Assembly (NCBI RefSeq): GCF_002968835.1
Contig: NZ_PKQK01000003.1
Coordinates: 434,001-498,000 of the forward strand
DNA: 64,000 bases
Direction of reading: 5' to 3'
Origin: Paenibacillus sp. PCH8
GTDB lineage: Bacteria > Bacillota > Bacilli > Paenibacillales > Paenibacillaceae
Shown here: piece after piece, positions 34,181 through 44,334 of the stretch
Layout: the number at the start of each line of letters is the position of its first letter
How positions within the stretch are numbered: the first letter of the stretch is position 1
Notes under the pieces: model-generated
Seen by the model: the letters and a program-made list of their open reading frames with translations, nothing else
Databases searched by the model: none
What the model was told of the DNA's origin: nothing
Made by a program: the position numbers and the translations under genes

Positions 34181-34804
34181 TCTATTGGATTTTCTTTAAG
34201 CTTCTTCTTGAAACAGGTATGAGAAAAGGTGAAGCAGCAGCTTTAAAATGGTCTGATATTAACTTCAAGGAAAAATAGATACACATTGATGAAACGCTTG
34301 ACTTTCAGGCAGAAAATGATGATGAGCTATTTGGAGATACAAAAACCTTCAGATCTACGTGCACAATTACTGTAAGCGCTAGCTTAATCAATGATTTGAG
34401 ATATCACGCCACTTGGCAAAACCAAAATAAAATTAACCTGGGAGAATCCATGTACAGGCATGATCTAAATTTAGTGTTGTGTCGAAACGACGGAAACCAC
34501 ATGCCAAAGTCTACCCTCTTCAATGCTTTCCAGAGGATTATAAAGCGTGCAGAGTTAAGTGAAGATCTTCGAATCCATTCTCTTAGACACACATATGCTG
34601 TACTCATGCTTGAAGCCGGTGCAGACATAAAATTTGTTCAAGAACAGCTTGGTCATGGAAGTGTGCAGATCACCTCCTGATATATATGCTCACATCTCCA
34701 AAAAGTTAGAGCAACACAATATTGATAAGTATGAACAGTATACTGCCAACATTCTTGGTTCAAAAAATCAAAATGGGGGACGTTTGGGGGACACTCCTCA
34801 ATAG
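34166..34804 (+). pseudogene. Tyrosine integrase, truncated and broken
   Basis: The frame GYIYWIFFKLLLETGMRKGE carries the first catalytic arginine region, but the N-terminal arm-binding and core-binding domains are absent. A TAG interrupts at 34276-34278. The HSLRHTYA box and the LGHGS motif are present; then one extra base near 34678 shifts the frame just before the catalytic tyrosine region (DIYAHIS). The true stop would be TAG at 34802. Its position next to the right repeat is that of an island integrase. Confidence 0.85.
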
Positions 34805-34834
34805 AAGTGAAATCCCTATTCAAACGTCCCCCAT
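34773..34834. repeat. Arm-type inverted and direct repeats near the right end
   Basis: ATGGGGGACGTTTG (34773-34786) and CAAACGTCCCCCAT (34821-34834) are perfect inverted copies; a further TGGGGGAC starts at 34785. They overlap the integrase 3' end. They differ from the TTTTGTGGGC set at the left end. Confidence 0.5.
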
Positions 34835-34874
34835 TCAGATCCTCAAAAAACCCCGTAGGTATAAGGTTTATTCA

Positions 34875-34928
34875 ATTAGTACAACGTGATATATTGATCG
34901 CGTTCCCATTGGTGGACTTGTGTGCGGT
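34875..34928. repeat. Right attachment core (54-bp direct repeat) within glnA
   Basis: Identical to 25913-25966; covers the glnA stop and its last codons (RTQVHQWERDQYITLY). Confidence 0.9.
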
Positions 34929-36204
34929 ACATATCCCACTCAATTTCTTTCAGCTCGTAGAAGTGAGCCAGGGCATGGTCGCCGAGAGCGTCACAGATAA
35001 CTTCGCTGCGTATCAATTCATTCAACGCTTCTTTCAGGTCAGCCGGTAAGCTTGGAATGCCTTCTTCCACACGCTCTTCTTCTGACATGATGTAGATGTT
35101 ACGGTCAATTGGAGCTGGTAAGGAAAGCTCACGTTTGATTCCATCCAGACCTGCTTTCAGCAATACAGCCAAAGCAAGGTAAGGGTTAGCAGCCGGATCC
35201 GGGTTACGAACCTCAACACGTGTACTGAGACCACGGGAAGCTGGAATACGGATCATTGGGCTACGGTTACTAGCAGACCATGCTACATAGCAAGGGGCTT
35301 CATAACCTGGTACAAGACGTTTGTATGAGTTCACAGTTGGGTTAGTAATTGCTGCAAACGCACGCGCATGCTTCAGAGTTCCAGCCATGAAGTGACGTGC
35401 CGTTTTGCTCAGACCCAACTCGTCCGACTCGTCAACGAATGCGTTCACATTGCCTTTGAACAAGGATTGGTTGCAGTGCATACCGGATCCGTTCATCCCA
35501 AACAGTGGTTTTGGCATAAAGGTAGCATGTAAACCATGCTGACGTGCAATCGTTTTAACAACGAGTTTGAACGTTTGGATCTGGTCTGCTGCTTTCAGAG
35601 CATCAGCATATTTAAAGTCGATCTCATGCTGACCTGGAGCTACCTCATGATGGGAAGCTTCGATTTCAAATCCCATTTCTTCAAGTGTGATAACGATGTC
35701 ACGACGACAGTTTTCACCAAGATCCGTAGGCGCAAGGTCGAAATAACCACCTTGGTCATTCAGTTCGTTAGTCGGGTTTCCTTTTTCGTCTGTTTTGAAC
35801 AAGAAGAACTCGGGTTCAGGACCAACGTTGAAGGAAGTGAATCCCATTTCTTCGGCTTCCTTCAGGACACGTTTCAACACGCGGCGCGGATCTCCTGGGA
35901 ATGGATTTCCATCTGGAAGATATACATCACAGATCAGACGAGCAACACGATTCTCTGCGACCCATGGGAAAATAAGCCAAGAATCGAGATCTGGATAGAG
36001 GTACATGTCGGATTCTTCAATACGAACATAACCTTCAATGGAAGAACCATCAAACATCATTTTGTTATCCAGCGCTTTAGTCAACTGGCTTACAGGAATC
36101 TCAACGTTTTTGATAGCTCCAAGCAAATCGGTAAATTGCAATCGAATGAATCGTACGTTTTCTTCTTTTGAGATGCGGAGAATATCTTCTTTTGTATAAC
36201 TCAT
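34876..36204 (-). CDS. glnA: Glutamine synthetase, type I
   Basis: 442 residues, complete. Motifs: MFDGSSIEG, GPEPEFFLF (metal glutamate), GQHEIDFKY, NGSGMHCNQSLF, KRLVPGYEAP and the catalytic RIPASRG. It makes glutamine from glutamate, ammonia and ATP. The length and lack of the adenylylation tyrosine loop fit the GS-I alpha enzymes of Bacillales, which are feedback-inhibited and bind GlnR. Its last codons serve as the attachment site of the island. Confidence 0.97.
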   Translation of the reverse strand: MSYTKEDILRISKEENVRFIRLQFTDLLGAIKNVEIPVSQLTKALDNKMMFDGSSIEGYVRIEESDMYLYPDLDSWLIFPWVAENRVARLICDVYLPDGNPFPGDPRRVLKRVLKEAEEMGFTSFNVGPEPEFFLFKTDEKGNPTNELNDQGGYFDLAPTDLGENCRRDIVITLEEMGFEIEASHHEVAPGQHEIDFKYADALKAADQIQTFKLVVKTIARQHGLHATFMPKPLFGMNGSGMHCNQSLFKGNVNAFVDESDELGLSKTARHFMAGTLKHARAFAAITNPTVNSYKRLVPGYEAPCYVAWSASNRSPMIRIPASRGLSTRVEVRNPDPAANPYLALAVLLKAGLDGIKRELSLPAPIDRNIYIMSEEERVEEGIPSLPADLKEALNELIRSEVICDALGDHALAHFYELKEIEWDMYRTQVHQWERDQYITLY

Positions 36205-36333
36205 GATTCCCTCTCCCTTTCTTATCTGCGTATTTGGCTTGCCTGTTATATTTGTACATTAGAAAGTTCCACGGGTCAAGGAGTCTGACATCACAAGTGC
36301 ATGATTTTTGCTCACTCGCCAAGTTATATGAAC

Positions 36334-36747
36334 TTACTTTTTATTAAAAAATCGAGAGAGCTCTCCCTGAATGAGAGATACTTGTCCAGGTCTCTTACCT
36401 GACACAAGCTGTTGCTTCAGCAAGCGGTGCAACTGCGTATCGGACAACTCTCTGCGTTTGACTTCAGTATCCGGCGTGATGACTGTAGCTTCCTCGGATT
36501 CTTTTGAAACAGGATTCATCACTTGTTTGATACCCGCAATGTTTACTCCTTTTTCAATCAAAGCCTTGATCTCCAGCAGTCTCTCTACGTCATTAAAAGA
36601 AAACAAACGCTGATTACCTGACGTTCTCGCAGGAACAATCAAGCTGTGCTGTTCATAATAACGAATCTGCCGTGCGGACAGATCTGTAAGTTTCATTACA
36701 ATACCAATTGGGAATAAGGCCATATTTCTGCGGATTTCATCACCCAT
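36334..36747 (-). CDS. glnR: MerR-family nitrogen regulator GlnR
   Basis: The start MGDEIRRNMALFPIG at 36747 has GGAAGG nine bases upstream; 137 residues. The winged helix contains LSARQIRYYEQHSLIVPARTSG, the MerR signature, followed by a dimer helix. GlnR represses glnRA when glutamine synthetase is feedback-inhibited. It lies directly before glnA in the conserved order. No clear GlnR box was found by eye. Confidence 0.93.
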   Translation of the reverse strand: MGDEIRRNMALFPIGIVMKLTDLSARQIRYYEQHSLIVPARTSGNQRLFSFNDVERLLEIKALIEKGVNIAGIKQVMNPVSKESEEATVITPDTEVKRRELSDTQLHRLLKQQLVSGKRPGQVSLIQGELSRFFNKK

Positions 36748-36782
36748 GTTCATCAACCTTCCAGTCATCTATTCTTGACCCT

Positions 36783-36812
36783 ATTGTACATTTAGTTATT
36801 ACCAAGTGTCAA
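36783..36812 (-). promoter_or_regulatory. glnR promoter
   Basis: Minus strand TTGACA (36812-36807), 18-base spacer, TACAAT (36788-36783). The -35 lies in a small palindrome TGTCATTGACA, a possible operator. Confidence 0.6.
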
Positions 36813-36829
36813 TGACATGTTAGATAAAC

Positions 36830-38082
36830 TCACAATAATTTGCGATCTTTCATGGTCTGTAATGCCATTAAAACGCCATATTTAACATGAGAGTATGTTA
36901 GTCCACCTTGCATATACCCGATATACGGCTCCCGAATAGGCGCATCAGCTGATAATTCCAGACTTCCGCCCTGAATGAACGTACCTGCCGCCATAATGAC
37001 AGGATGCTCATAACCAGGCATGTCCCACGGTTCAGGAACCACATGGCTATCTACAGCCGCTGCACGTTGAATACCTTGTACGAAGGCAATCAGATGCTCT
37101 GCAGAGCTAAACTGAACAGCTTGGATCAGATCTGTACGAGATTCGTTCCAGGCGGGTTTAGTCACAAATCCAGATTCCGCAAACACCGCGGCAGCGAACG
37201 TACTTCCTTTGATAGCTTGTCCAACAATTGTCGGAGCCATGTAAAGTCCTTGGTAGATACCACGTGTTGTTCCCAGCATGGCTCCAACCTCCCCCCAATG
37301 CCAGGGGCTGTCAGACGATATGCTGCCAGTTGGACATACTCTTCCTTCCCACATATGTATCCTCCGGTTTCCGCAATCCCTCCACCCGGATTCTTAATCA
37401 GCGATCCGGCCATTAGATCAACCCCGACTTCTGTCGGTTCACGCTCCTCCGTGAATTCACCGTAACAATTATCCACGAACACGATAACATCTTCCTTCAT
37501 CGCTTTAACACGCGTAACCATTTCAGCAATCTCAGCAATGCAGAAGGATGAGCGCCAGTCATAACCACGTGAACGTTGGATTCCGATTACTTTCGTAGCC
37601 GGTGTAATACTTCTCTCTACTGCGGTCCAGTCCACTCCGCCATCGGCAGTTAAGGCAGTCTCCTGGTAACCGATGCCGAAGTCACACAACGAACCAGTAC
37701 CATCGCCGGGTTTGCCAATAACTTTATGCAATGTGTCATAAGGCTTACCCGTGATGTACAACAACTCGTCACCTGGACGTAATACTCCGAATAGAGCTGT
37801 ACTAATCGTATGTGTACCTGAAGCAAAATGAGGACGTACCAGTGCGGCTTCCGCGCCGAAAACATCAGCATATACTTCATCAAGCACTTCTCGCCCACGA
37901 TCGTTATACGCATAACCTGTTGATCCTGCAAAGTGGAAATCACTTACTTTTCGCTGTTGGAAGGCATTTATAACCTTCCATTGGTTGTGATCCGTGATCC
38001 GATCAATCTGCTGTAGTTGCCCTTCAATCTGACGCTCCACTTGATGTTGTAGATCAGATATTTCTGAATCAAAGCTTGCCAT
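36830..38082 (-). pseudogene. YnbB-like PLP protein (methionine gamma-lyase / aluminium resistance family), frameshifted
   Basis: Two frames make one protein of about 417 residues. The first (from 38082) runs to LTAPGIGG and the second continues EVGAMLGTTRGIYQGLYMAP to the stop at 36830. The break is at the C6 run 37291-37296; seven would restore the frame. The PLP-binding region is in GSLIKNPGGGIA. Members are fold-type I PLP enzymes near glnR in Bacillales, with uncertain substrate. Either decay, slippage, or sequencing error. Confidence 0.85.
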
Positions 38083-38166
38083 CTTGCTTCATTCCCCTTC
38101 ATAGCACTAATCTGACGTTGATTATTCATCATCGTGTGAACTTATCACACAAATATGTCACGAATA

Positions 38167-39453
38167 TTACAGTTCAATAAATTCTTCAAGTAAATACCCA
38201 TATTTCTCATATTCACCTGTTTGCAATTCCACTTCATAGATTACATCATTTTCTTCAAAGTTCGTCTCAACTACATCACCAATCTTATAGAGTACAGATG
38301 TAAGATCACCACGTTCTGCCGGAATACGGAAGCGTTTCGTGTCACCTGTCAGCTCTGCCTGGATCAATTCACGGATTTTAAGCAAATCTTCTGAATCCAA
38401 TGCGCTTACTTTGATATGGTCCTTATCCAGTGGAAGCATCTCAAGTTGCTCTGGTGTGCATGCATCTTTTTTGTTATACAACACTAACTGTGCCTTATCT
38501 CCTGAACCCAACTGTTGCAGAATCGTGTTAACGGTTCGCATCTGATCTTCCCGCATAGCAGATGAGGCATCCACAACATGCAGGATCAGATCTGCTTCAT
38601 TTACTTCCTCCAGCGTTGCCCGGAAAGCTGCGATCAGATCATGAGGTAGATTTTGAATAAAACCAACCGTGTCGGTAAGCACAATCTCTTTGCCACTTGG
38701 AAGTTCCATTGTACGTGATGTTGGATCAAGTGTAGCAAAAAGCTGATCTTGAATGTAGACATCCGCGGCAGTCAACTGCTTGAGCAGGGTTGATTTACCA
38801 GCGTTCGTATAACCGACAAGAGCCACTTGAACAATCCCGGTCTTTTTGCGACGTTCACGATGTAACTTACGATGACGTGTCAATTCTTCCAGATGTCGTT
38901 TCAGATCATCGATGCGACCACGGATATGACGACGGTCCGTCTCCAGCTTACTTTCCCCCGGACCTCTTGTTCCGATTCCTCCACCGAGTCTGGACAGGTT
39001 CTTGCCATGACCCGATAAGCGCGGCAGCAAGTAGCTATGTTGAGCCAATTCTACTTGAATGATACCTTCTCTTGTATTAGCACGTTGTGCGAAGATGTCC
39101 AAAATTAATTGGGTACGATCAATAATCTTGAGATCCAAGGTCTCTTCCAGATTACGAACCTGAGCTCCTGACAACTCCTGATCAAAAATAGCTGTGGTTG
39201 CTCCCAGTTCCTCCGCAATCGCACGAAGCTCTTCTACCTTCCCTTTACCAATGAACCATTTGGTATCACGTTTTTCCCTGTTCTGTGAGAGTACACTCAG
39301 CACTTCCACTCCAGCTGTCTCGGCAAGTTTCACCAGTTCCTCCAGAGAGTACTCAGGATTAATGCCTGTACGTTTTACATCGTCCGTAACCAGACTCACC
39401 AAGACGGCGCGGTCTTTTTTGACCATATCTGTATCATGTGTACCATTTGTCAT
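38167..39453 (-). CDS. hflX: Ribosome-associated GTPase HflX
   Basis: The ATG at 39453 is preferred to the GTG at 39465 because of spacing from GGGAG; about 428 residues. The N-terminal HflX domain includes the GxGGxGxRGPGE loop (LGGGIGTRGPGE). The G domain has G1 GYTNAGKST, G3 DTVGF and G4 NKKD. HflX splits stalled or stressed ribosomes. It stands alone between the ynbB-like and spoVK-like genes. Confidence 0.94.
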   Translation of the reverse strand: MTNGTHDTDMVKKDRAVLVSLVTDDVKRTGINPEYSLEELVKLAETAGVEVLSVLSQNREKRDTKWFIGKGKVEELRAIAEELGATTAIFDQELSGAQVRNLEETLDLKIIDRTQLILDIFAQRANTREGIIQVELAQHSYLLPRLSGHGKNLSRLGGGIGTRGPGESKLETDRRHIRGRIDDLKRHLEELTRHRKLHRERRKKTGIVQVALVGYTNAGKSTLLKQLTAADVYIQDQLFATLDPTSRTMELPSGKEIVLTDTVGFIQNLPHDLIAAFRATLEEVNEADLILHVVDASSAMREDQMRTVNTILQQLGSGDKAQLVLYNKKDACTPEQLEMLPLDKDHIKVSALDSEDLLKIRELIQAELTGDTKRFRIPAERGDLTSVLYKIGDVVETNFEENDVIYEVELQTGEYEKYGYLLEEFIEL

Positions 39454-39572
39454 GTATATGTTCACTCCCTCTAATTGCTTATCCGTTGATATTCATCGCC
39501 ATGAATATGCCATGGCATGCCTTAAGCCGAACCGGTTGGCCCGGCCGGCTGGTGTAAAAACTATATTATCGC

Positions 39573-40544
39573 TTACTTTCGCTCAAAGTTCAAATCCTCA
39601 GTACGGATTGTCATCAGCTCCAGTTTACCTGGACTGCCTTCTGTATATTGTTCCAACAATCGAACCGCTTGATGCCTAATCGAACGCTCAATAGCATTAC
39701 GAACATATCGTGCGTTACTGAATGCATGGAGCGAATCATTTTTCTCTTGAAGCAGCTGCTGCTTTAATTTGAGTATGGTCTGTGGCATCAAGATATAATC
39801 ACGCTCTTTGGCCATGATTTCGGAGATTTGAATCAACTGATCAATGCTGTAGTCTGGAAACTCCACTTGGATCGGAAAACGGGAAGGCAGACCCGGGTTC
39901 GTCTGAAGGAAAAAATCAATCTCTTCCGAGTATCCGGCTAGAATCAGAATAAACTGATTTTTATTATCCTCCATGGACTTTACAAGCGTATCAATAGCTT
40001 CCTTGCCAAAATCCTTTTCACCACCGCGAGCAAGACTATACGCCTCATCAATAAACAAGATTCCACCGAGCGCCTTCTTGACCAGATCTCTTGTTTTCTG
40101 CGCCGTGTGACCAATGTACTCTCCTACCAGATCTGCACGCTCCACTTCAATCAGATGCCCTTTACTCAACACACCCATCTTCTGAAACAGTTTGGCGACG
40201 ATCCTGGCCACGGTTGTCTTACCCGTCCCTGGATTTCCTTTGAAAACCATATGATACACGTGCGCACCACTGTGTAAGCCTGCTTCAGTACGCATTTGAG
40301 CTATCTGTAGGAAAGCATAGATTTCAAATACCAAGTCCTTGATATTTTCGAGTCCAACCAGTTGCTCCAATTCACTCTGTATCTCTTGGAAGTGTGCATG
40401 TTTGGTTATACTCTTAGCTGCCTGTACTGCTGCTGCTTCGTCTTTGACCAACATCTGAGGTTCCTGATTACGTAACACAACATTAATTTGCCTGGATGGT
40501 CTGCCTCCCGGTTGCCCTCCTGCAGCCATGACCCGTCCGTTCAT
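39573..40544 (-). CDS. spoVK: Stage V sporulation protein K-like AAA ATPase
   Basis: 323 residues. AAA core with Walker A GNPGTGKTT, Walker B ILFIDEAY and arginine finger region FPIQVEFPDY; the N-terminal part has VGLENIKDLVFEIYAFLQ, typical of the CbxX/SpoVK family. SpoVK is needed for spore maturation in B. subtilis and is found next to hflX/ynbA there, as here. Confidence 0.88.
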   Translation of the reverse strand: MNGRVMAAGGQPGGRPSRQINVVLRNQEPQMLVKDEAAAVQAAKSITKHAHFQEIQSELEQLVGLENIKDLVFEIYAFLQIAQMRTEAGLHSGAHVYHMVFKGNPGTGKTTVARIVAKLFQKMGVLSKGHLIEVERADLVGEYIGHTAQKTRDLVKKALGGILFIDEAYSLARGGEKDFGKEAIDTLVKSMEDNKNQFILILAGYSEEIDFFLQTNPGLPSRFPIQVEFPDYSIDQLIQISEIMAKERDYILMPQTILKLKQQLLQEKNDSLHAFSNARYVRNAIERSIRHQAVRLLEQYTEGSPGKLELMTIRTEDLNFERK

Positions 40545-40654
40545 ACGCCATCACCTCTATTTTATCGGGCTGAACTCTCCTGATTATTAATGTATTCTAT
40601 CAAGTGCTCCAATATTAGAAGGATGATGAAGATTTCTACAGCAAATTATTGGTA

Positions 40655-41218
40655 TCAAATCTGAATATTTTTTCGAAACTCTCCGTTCTCAAACAAACTC
40701 AGTCTATGCTTCAGTGATAACTGGAAGTACGGAAATACATGTGCATCGATGGCATGCAGCAGTTCCTTTGCTGTCTTGTTCGCGAGGTCATAGTCGCCCG
40801 CCGTAATATGTTTCCGTGACAGTGCATCTTCGAGTTCATCCTCATCCAGCAAAAATACTTCTCCATCTTTCAGGACAACGACATCCAGATACAGATCATC
40901 AAACCAAGGGACACCCTGATCCGTTATGCCCTGACTACGGCATGTATCAATATACCACTCCACAATCCGTTGCTGATCGTCAAACATCGCCGTAACCACA
41001 AAGTGTTCTCCCTTCGGATAGTATTGCAGCCAGGAATAACCTTTATCTGCGATACAGAAGGTACTGCCTCCATACGTTTTCCACAGAGGTTCTTTCAGAT
41101 CTTGTATGGTGTACAGCGTAATATAACCTGTGAACATGTTGGATTGAACGAACCGGCATGTAAATTGTCGGTTCGTAATCCGGCGCCAGTTCGCGCGATC
41201 CCCGAATTTCCGTTTCAT
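40655..41218 (-). CDS. DUF402 nucleoside tri/diphosphatase, YgaC-like
   Basis: The start MKRKFGDRANW at 41218 has AGAGGGG five bases upstream; 187 residues. The DUF402 beta-barrel shows YPKGEHFVVTAMFDDQQRIVEWYIDTC and VPWFDDLYLDVVVLKDG, whose acidic residues bind metal in this family. Some members hydrolyse nucleoside tri- and diphosphates. Single gene. Confidence 0.82.
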   Translation of the reverse strand: MKRKFGDRANWRRITNRQFTCRFVQSNMFTGYITLYTIQDLKEPLWKTYGGSTFCIADKGYSWLQYYPKGEHFVVTAMFDDQQRIVEWYIDTCRSQGITDQGVPWFDDLYLDVVVLKDGEVFLLDEDELEDALSRKHITAGDYDLANKTAKELLHAIDAHVFPYFQLSLKHRLSLFENGEFRKNIQI

Positions 41219-41436
41219 ACGAACCCCTCTTTGCCGACTACAGGTCCGTGACCTGCTCTGATATTGGTGAACAATGTATAACGTCCGCATGACAGATTCC
41301 AGCGCTCTGGATCTGTTTTGCACAACGTATTACGAATAGTTACAGCTTACCATATTTAAGTTATACACTCAAAATCAAGCTTTGTCCCAACTATTCGTCC
41401 AATATGCTGCTATCTCAGATGATCTATAGAACACAA

Positions 41437-41473
41437 AAAAACTGCTTCACCGGTATTCCGGGAAGCAGTTTTA
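41437..41473 (-). terminator. Terminator of the penicillin-binding protein gene
   Basis: TAAAACTGCTTCCCGG pairs with CCGGTGAAGCAGTTTT, then TTTTG, on the minus strand; 30 bases past the stop of the restored frame. Confidence 0.88.
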
Positions 41474-41504
41474 TTTCAATCTAACTATTCAAGGAATCAG
41501 TTTT

Positions 41505-44164
41505 CTAACCACCGGCTCCAGCTTGAGGGTCTGCTGGTGCCTCTGTTTCTCCAGTATCGCCGCTCGTTCCGTTGTCTGGTGTTACAACTTCGCCCGGCGT
41601 CGTTACCGATCCATCATTGGGGCCCTCACCTGTGCCACCTGGATCTGTGGTTCCCTGACCAGGCGATGTGTTTCCTCCCCAGGTTGGCCACTTCCCTGAC
41701 CGGCTCCGCCGTTGTTACCATTGTTCCCGTTGTTACCATTTCCATTTCCGTTGTTGCCATTTTCGTTACCATTGCCGTTATTCCCGTTCGAATTGCCATT
41801 GTCGATCGAACCATTATCCGGATTCTCTGTTCCTGGCTGCTCCGGTTCCCCCTCTGTTCCTGGGTCAATGCCCGGATCAGGCTGCTCCGGTTCCATTTCC
41901 TGTGCTTCAATCATCAATGATATGGTATTGGAAGGATCCGTTTCAAGTCCAGAAGCCAGGTCATAAGCCGTGACATAGTACTCATAAGTCAGACCAGGCA
42001 TTGCGCTTAGATCCTGTGCATTGGTCGCTCCTATCGCATCAATGAGATGGGTGAACTGGGCTTCAGATGTTTCCTTACGATACACACGATATTGCGTGCT
42101 CGCGTCACCCGTTCCAGTCCAACTCAGGGATACGGTCTGTGCAGACGGATCGTAAGACCCACTTAGGCCGCCAACAGACAATGTCGGTTGCTGCGGTTCC
42201 TGTTTTGGCGGAGGTGTTTGCCCACCAGCAGGTGCTTTAAACTCCTTCACCGGAACTCCTTTTAATGCATCTCCCATGACTTTGGCAAAGAAGGACGCCG
42301 ACAGCTTACTGCTGTTCTTGAGCATATGATTCGCATCTGGCTTGTCATATCCCATCCACACTGCGGCAGTCCATTCTGGCGTATATCCAACAAACCATAC
42401 ATCACGGTTGGAACTATTGCCAGAGATACCACTTTGGACCGTACCTGTTTTACCTGCAACCGGACGATCCAGACGTGCTGAACGTCCCGTACCGTCATTC
42501 ACCACGTTTTGCAACATCTGTGTAAGCTGATACGCATTTTGCTCACTCATGACACGCGTAGTGTCCGAGTTATCGTGTTTGAACGTTGATTTTCCTGCGC
42601 TATCCTTAATTTCCTTAATGGAATAGGCTTGTCGATATTCCCCGAGGTTGGCAAATGAACTGTAGGCTTGCGCCATTTCCAGTGTATTAGTACCTTTGCT
42701 CAAACCACCGAGGGCAATCGCCAGGTTTTTGTCTTCATCCGTAAGCTGTATACCTACACTCTTGGCAAAATTAATGCCTGTGTTAACCCCTATTTTATCG
42801 AGTAGCCACACCGCCGGAATATTTTCCGACTTCGTAATGGCTTCCGTCATACTGATCGTTGAAGAATAACCATGCAAGTTACCAGGACAGTAGTTACCAA
42901 AACATTGCTTCGCATTACTAAGAGACGAATTAGCACTGTAATTCCCTGATTCAAGAGCCGGTGCATAAGACACAATCGGTTTAAAAGCTGAACCTGGTTG
43001 TCTTCGACTCTGCGTTACACGGCTATATCCTTTAGTCTGATAATCCCGTCCACCAAGGAGGGCAACGAGGCTACCATTCTCATGGTTCATGATCACCATG
43101 GAGCCTTGAACCTGTTGATCATCTTTGCTTGCCTCGAACAGACTATCATCCGTGAAGGCACTTTCCATAGCTGTTTGAGCCTGAGCATCCATCGTCGTAT
43201 AGATTTTGTATCCGCCGATATTCAGATCATCTTCCGTCTTACCAGTTACACGCTCAGCTTCACGTAGCACGTAATCGATAAAAGCTTGATATTTCTTGTC
43301 TTTCACTGGCGGGGTGTGTTTGTAATCCACTGCTTTAGCTTTAACCATCTCAGCCTCGGTGATATAGCCTTGTTCGTACATTAACTGTAGAACCACACCC
43401 CGGCGTGCCTTGGAATCATTCGGATTACTTAATGGGTTATACGCAGAAGGCCCTTTAGGCATCGCAGCCAGTGTCGCAATTTCCCACAATTCAAGTCTAT
43501 TCAGATCTTTTTCGCCAAAATAAAATTCAGATGCAGCCTTGATTCCGTAACGCTGATGTCCGAAGAAAATCCGGTTTAGATACATCGTCAGGATCTCGTC
43601 TTTTGTGTACTTGCGCTCCAAGGCCATGGCGATCGACACTTCCGTTGCTTTCCGGAAGAACGTCTTGTCACGAGACAAGAACATATTCTTGGCGAGTTGC
43701 TGGGTCAGCGTACTGCCACCCTCCACCATCGAACGTGCCATAACGTCCTTTACTGCTGCACGACCGATGGACCAGATATCCACACCCTGGTGATCGTAGA
43801 ACCGTTTATCCTCGGTTGCAACGAATGCTTCCTTCACCAGTTTGGGAATATCATCGCCCACTACTGGTTCGAGTTTCTGAATGGATAACTCACCCATTAA
43901 TTGTCCATTGCGATCATATACTTTTGAAGTTTCATTTATTGTTGTTTTATCCATGTTAGCTTTGAGCAGATTCTCACCACTCACCATAATAAATAAATAT
44001 CCGCCAAGTGCACAGAATATGGCGATTGCCATTGTGAAAAATAGTGTCCATCCAACGCGTTTACCCGTAATTTTTTTCTTTTTAGAGGTCTTTGGCTTCG
44101 CTTTTTTGGTTGACTTGTTATTGTTGTTGCGATTGTTAGACCTCGACAACGGATCGTTTGGCAT
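41505..44164 (-). CDS. Class A penicillin-binding protein (PBP1A/PonA-like); tail frameshifted
   Basis: As read it stops at 41603 (853 residues). Cytoplasmic basic N terminus, membrane helix (about 35-60), glycosyltransferase domain (EDKRFYDHQGVD), transpeptidase with SXXK in GSAFKPI, SENIP, and KTG in AGKTGT, then a fibronectin-III domain and a low-complexity Asn/Gly tail. After SGQPG the frame turns to unlikely sequence; one more G near 41677 would continue a G/P/T-rich acidic tail to a TAG at 41505. It polymerises and cross-links peptidoglycan outside the membrane. AGGAGGTAAC precedes the ATG. Confidence 0.92.
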
Positions 44165-44334
44165 GTTACCTCCTGACTCCCTTTCGGTTGCATAATTTCT
44201 ATTCGTTTATTTGGCGCAGGCTTATATTGAACATATTTTGCCCGGAATGAAAAGAACAACCCTTTTATTCAGGTTGCTCTGTTTCAGTGCCTATACTTGT
44301 AAACGAAATGGTTGGTGAAAAGGTTTCGACATTT

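Larger units (their letters stand above)
25913..34928. mobile_element. Integrated genomic island at the 3' end of glnA
   Basis: A 54-bp perfect direct repeat bounds 9 kb of AT-rich DNA that holds orphan genes, a tyrosine integrase pseudogene next to the right repeat, and an insertion sequence. The right repeat is the 3' end of intact glnA, so integration restored that gene. The content (SOS-controlled yolD-like gene, small membrane and secreted proteins) suits a prophage remnant or integrative element. No structural, replication or conjugation genes remain, and the integrase is broken, so the island is probably fixed. Confidence 0.85.

Noticed and set aside
36205..36333. TGTTATATTTGTACA as a GlnR operator between glnR and glnA
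   Set aside because: The spacing and half-sites do not fit TGTNA-N7-TNACA.
41537..41973. Plus-strand open frames rich in Leu, Pro and Phe
   Set aside because: They are the antisense of the low-complexity tail of the penicillin-binding protein.
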